Shown here one piece after another: positions 60,153 to 64,000 of a stretch of DNA of 64,000 nucleotides. The DNA is from Silene latifolia (lineage: Eukaryota; Streptophyta; Magnoliopsida; Caryophyllales; Caryophyllaceae). The stretch covers positions 42,047,969 through 42,111,968 of the forward strand of contig NC_133538.1 of NCBI RefSeq assembly GCF_048544455.1, written 5' to 3'. The translations under genes were made by a program, and so were the position numbers. The first letter of the stretch is position 1, and each line of letters opens with the position of its first letter. Under the pieces are notes generated by a model. The model made no database searches and was not told the DNA's origin. It worked only from the letters and a program-made list of their open reading frames with translations.

Positions 60153-61856
60153 TGATGAGCTCCTATTTCTACTACTTTTTGGCACCATTTTGAGCTCATT
60201 TGGTAGCACTTGGTGACGGTTTTTGACATTTTTGACGATTATTTAGCCAATTCCATGTGCTTCACCATTTAGCATGATTTCAAGTGAAGATTAAGAAGCC
60301 AAGAGATCGAGAGAAGTGTCCAAGGAAGAGCCAATAACAAGCTTGAAGAAATACCACGAGAAAGCCTTCCAAAGGATCAAAAGAAGAACGAAAGAAAGAC
60401 GCACTCCAGGACCAAACTCGCATTGTGCGAGTTTCCAGACACCAGAACTCGCACGGTGCGAAAATTCTGGGTTTCATGGTGATTTGTATTACGGGCCTTC
60501 CCTTTGTTAAGCCCATAATTATTAGGTTACGGTAGACTATAAATAGGATGTTTGCAAGTAGGTTAAGAATCTTTTGTTCACTTTAATTAATCAAGTTGTA
60601 ATTTGGGAATATTTTCATCTTTTGAATTGGGTTTAGATCTAATCATGGAGAACTAACCTCCCTTTCTTAATCCGACTCAAAGGCTTAATCTTTGGTTGTA
60701 AGACTCCCTAATCTTTCCTTAATTATTATTATTGTTCTTAATCTCTTGTGTTTAATTGCTTAATTTTGGAATCCTTGTTAGATTATTGTGATTAAGTGTG
60801 ATTTCCTTGTTACATAATCTTTCCAAGTTCCTTAATTTATTGTTGTTGGGTTTATTAAGTGTGATTTCCTTGTAATCCCATGTTGCAACAACTTGTTATT
60901 AGACTAATGAATGTGATTTCTTCTTGGTTTAATTAACATTAGAGAGATTAAGTTGTGATTGCTCATTAATTGTGATTTCATTGTGAGTAATTCCACCTAT
61001 TAGATTCCTATTGCTTCATCTTCTTGTTAATGAATCTATGTGTGTGATTTCCATTAGAGGAATTGATAAGTTGGGTCAATTATTAAGTGTGATTTCGTTG
61101 TGATTGACTTCTAATTAAGGGAATTTGGAGATTTAATCTCACTAATAGGACAATAATATTGATTAGAAGGATTGATTGAAGGGTTTTGTCAACTAAAGTG
61201 CCAAACTTTCGGTCGGGTTAAGTCTCTCTTAATATTGATTAATTTCCATCTTTAAACTCTTGATTGATTTCTTGCCTTGCACTCTTGTTTGAATTTGTCT
61301 TGCTCTTGTTACAATTAAAACCAAACCACCCCCCCCCCCCCCCTTTACATAATTGTTGTTACTTCTTTACAACTGTTCTAAGGAGTCGTTTGGTTACCAC
61401 TTGAAAAACACAGGCATTAGAAAATCCCATGAATTTAAAAAAACAAGGTTGTTTGGTTGCCATTTTTTGAGGAGAATGTAGGAATTGGAACTTCCCAGGA
61501 ATTTCCAATGCCTACATGATGTGGGAAGTGGCTTACCTACTCCCCCCTTGGTCATTGGAGATTCCTGTGGAATTTAATTCCTACATGGGCAACCAAACAA
61601 TTTTGCCAAATTCACCCGAATTAGATGATGGAATTTAATTCCTATGAATTGCAAGTTCCTAGGAAGTTGAAGTTCCTTGATCAACCAAACGACTCCTAAT
61701 TACTCTTTTAATTTCACTATTGCAAAACCCATCTTCTCTTGGGTTCGATCCCTTGCTTGCTATTTTACTAGTTTATAATTAGTGCTATTTAGTGTGTTTA
61801 GTGGTATATAAATTGTTAATTTGGCCGTCTTTTAGTGCGACATATTAGGCGTGTCA
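60153..61856 (+). repeat. 3' LTR of the Athila element, containing a MITE
   Basis: Without the 315-base MITE and its duplicated TAA it is 1386 bases. It differs from the 5' LTR at scattered sites, including CCAGAAC here against CCGAAC there, and TTCTGGG here against TTCCGG there. TATA box at 60538. Confidence 0.93.
61382..61696. mobile_element. Tourist-like (PIF/Harbinger) MITE
   Basis: TIRs GGAGTCGTTTGGTTACC and its reverse complement, 315 bases long, flanked by TAA (61379-61381 and 61697-61699), the PIF/Harbinger target. The other Athila LTR shows the empty site TTCTAATTACTC. Confidence 0.9.
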
Positions 61857-62070
61857 GTCGTGCAAATAATAATGTAGCGGAGATAGCAAAAACACCAAAT
61901 ATTGCGTAAGATGTCTACTTTTAATTGCCATTAAATTTAACTTACCGCTTAGTTTACCCTAAAAGGTTTTATCATGTAAAATAGATAATATTGCCTATTT
62001 ATTACCGGCACAAAAGAATTATACCTTGAGTTGTACGAAAATTGATATTGATATTAGTTATTACGGACTA

Positions 62071-62157
62071 CTCCCTCCGTCTCAATCATTTGTTAACTTT
62101 TATATTATTTGTGAGGGTATTTTAATAGAAATAAATAAATAACTAAGACGGGGAGAG
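62071..62157. mobile_element. Stowaway-like MITE
   Basis: Starts CTCCCTCCGTCTCAATC, ends AAGACGGGGAGAG, flanked by TA (62069-62070 and 62158-62159). Length 87 bases. Confidence 0.88.
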
Positions 62158-62561
62158 TATTATTTAAGTCTCAGTATTGTTTTCTCTACGAGCAAATGAG
62201 CAACGCATTAATAATACATACATTCTAATCTTGACCTCCTCAAAATTTGTGAGCCTCTACAAATCTACAATAATCCCCAACACACTTACCCTCATTTATT
62301 CTTTTCGAAATATCTGACAAAACAACAATAGCAGCTTCGGCAACAATAAACCCAAAAAGAGCAAAACACCATTTTTGGCCAATTTCAAGCTCGGATTTCA
62401 GGCTCGTTTCTCCACCGTTTCCTCTAATTTTTGTACCATTCTCCTCCTTACTTCCTCCTTCATCTTTCAAGGTAATAAAGTCTTATTTTTGTGAAGGTTT
62501 CGTTTTTCACCGTCTTATAAAAGTTTCGATTTTTTCCTCAATCCTTTCTTTTTGTTGCTCC

Positions 62562-62638
62562 ATGATAAAGGTCTCGAAGACCTGGTGGAAGACTCAAGCT
62601 TTGGGGACTGTTTATTCGAAGAATAAGGAGCGTTTAAG
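62562..62638 (+). CDS. Possible first exon of a gene running off the window
   Basis: ATG 62562 opens MIKVSKTWWKTQALGTVYS and stays open to a donor AAG|GTAACG at 62638. An upstream leader exon could end at CTTTCAAG|GTAATAAAG (62471). No following exon could be picked out, and I do not recognise the peptide, so this is a weak call. Confidence 0.25.
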
Positions 62639-64000
62639 GTAACGGTGATAGGTTCATCCACAAATCGTCTAAATTCCGTCTTATGTGTCGTTTTATATAC
62701 CCTTTTTTTATAAAGTTTGGTTCATTACATTTTTCTCATTGGTATGGTAATTTCCGTCTTATTTATGTAAAGAATTTCGTCTTAAATTGTTCTTGAAGCT
62801 GGCTGTTTTGGACAACACGTTAGCGCTGTTTTGAGTCGGATATGTGGTGGTTGATGGTGTTGTCTTAAGGTGTTTTGAATGGAGGTTGCGTGGGACTGTC
62901 CATGGCCTGCTCGATGGCCTGTTTGGCGGTCTGTCACAGCCTGGTTTGGGCTCTATCTTGGTAGTCTGTTACAGGTTATTCATGGACTGTTTTATGCGAG
63001 GAAATGGACTGTATGAAGTCGATTTCCAATACCCTTTGTCAAAACTTCCTATGCATGACTGTCTATGTTTTAAAACTGAAGGAGCTGCACCACACCAAAA
63101 TTTCTTATTCTCTCAACTGCCATAAAATACGAACAATTAGCATGTTTACCTGCTTTCTAGTTATTTGTCATTGCTAGAGGAGTTATCTTGCTTAATCCAT
63201 CAATTATTTAATATGGGAATTTTAAGGGAAGGGCCATAGAAGCCTCAAGTGATTGGGCATATCACACGTTCCCAGACTGTTTTAAGATGGGAGTTGAACT
63301 GTTTTGGTGACGATCTTATGTGGTCTTTTGGGACTGTTTTAGGCTTGTCTTATACTTGTGAAATTCTTCTTGTTACTCTACTTGTTGTATGGGTAAAACT
63401 CCATCTTATTTATGCATGAAAACTCGTCTTAAAGTTGTCTCGAAATGGGTGTTTGGGACTGGTGGGTGAGAACCCAAGTTTTGGCTGTTTTGGAGTGGTG
63501 ATGGTGGGTTGTATGGTTTGGCGGGGGCTGCTTGTAGCCGTGGTCAGGTTGCGGCCTGTGTAGCAGCCTGCCTGGCCTGGCTGAGGCCCGGGCTGTGGCT
63601 AGGACTGGCTGTTGAGGCCCTTGTCACAGGTAAAGGCATTGCCATGTTGAATCGTGGCCTAGCCTCGTGTTGAGTGGTTTGGTTGTGTCTATTTAAGTCC
63701 GTATTTGATTTATTTAAAACCCGCCTCGTGCTTGATATAATGTAATTCGTTAAATTACGTTCATTATTATATATTCCTCACATGATTTACCATTGTGGAT
63801 TTCATTCTTCAATTATGTCATTTATATATGAAATGCCATGTTTTCATTATAATGTGAGTTCAAGCTATTTATTCATGCCTTGTAAGTAATAAATGATTTA
63901 TCTTGAATTTGTGTAATTTATAGTTTAATTCTTACTTTACTCAATATAAAGCGGCTATTTCCATTTAATAACATTTTTATTTAAGTTACAAGTATTTGAA

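Larger units (their letters stand above)
49359..61856 (+). mobile_element. Athila-clade Ty3/gypsy retrotransposon
   Basis: TGATGAGCTCC...GGCGTGTCA with duplication GTCGT (49354-49358 and 61857-61861). The primer-binding site TGGCGCCGTTGCCGAGGA at 50745-50762 fits tRNA-Asp, the usual Athila primer. The polypurine tract GTGTGGGGTGTT ends at 60152. Order inside: gag, protease, reverse transcriptase-RNase H, integrase, then a third ORF typical of Athila. Gag-pol carries stops and frame shifts. The 5' LTR is 1381 bases; the 3' LTR is 1704 because of a MITE. Confidence 0.95.
61857..64000. other. Mostly unassigned right flank
   Basis: Contains a Stowaway MITE (62071-62157) and a possible first coding exon (62562-62638). 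The stretch 62640-63700 has repeated phrases (CGTCTTAAA.TTGT, CTGTTTTG, TGGGACTG) and GC-rich runs such as GCAGCCTGCCTGGCCTGGC near 63570, with no recognised protein. Confidence 0.4.

Overview
The window is nuclear DNA of a eudicot. The evidence is one spliced plant class II trehalose-phosphate synthase gene, dense LTR retrotransposons of plant-only lineages (Tekay-like, Retand/Tat-like, Athila), a CACTA transposon, Stowaway and Tourist MITEs, and long AT-rich spacers. A Caryophyllales source (Silene or a relative) is my guess, because Retand-type elements with an antisense ORF were first described there; the sequence does not prove it. Dated transposons bounded by target-site duplications (TSDs) cover about 72% of the window.

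Layout. (1) 449-1706 is an almost pure (AAT)n array of about 419 units. (2) About 1.7-4.9 kb holds remnants of a Helitron (replication-protein and PIF1-like helicase fragments). A Helitron-like 3' end (hairpin plus CTAG|T) lies at 36074-36105, on the far side of a 30.5 kb nested insertion. (3) 4951-35483 is one non-autonomous Tekay-type Ty3/gypsy element on the minus strand, with TSD TATAC. Both of its ~2.95 kb LTRs were later split. A Retand/Tat-like gypsy element (5350-13534, TSD ATATT) sits in the left LTR. A CACTA transposon (20047-32623, TSD TAA) sits in the right LTR. The CACTA element carries a captured and shuffled fragment of a ZIF1/ZIFL-type MFS transporter gene, and a Ty1/copia element (22648-31505, TSD CGACA) has landed inside one captured exon. 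A solo LTR (17570-18959, TSD CATTC) lies in the Tekay internal region. (4) 35488-37040 holds MITE-like and foldback elements. (5) 38320-45430 (minus) is the only clear host gene: a class II TPS with three coding exons and all joins in frame (863 aa). Its second coding intron contains a 3.3 kb gag-protease LTR element (39094-42412, TSD CATTG). The upstream leader and promoter reach about 47.19 kb. (6) 49359-61856 is an Athila element (TSD GTCGT) with a decayed gag-pol but an open 516-codon third ORF; its right LTR holds a Tourist-like MITE (TSD TAA). (7) 61857-64000 is mostly unassigned, with one Stowaway MITE and a possible first exon of a gene that would continue past the window.

The most notable observations are these: the gene capture in the CACTA element and its later interruption; recurrent short palindromes (CTCG...CGAG and similar) in at least four unrelated retrotransposon families; a stack of insertions whose order can be read from intact TSDs; and a repeated CAG/CTG versus CG indel pattern between LTR copies that may be biological or may be an assembly error at methylated CHG sites.
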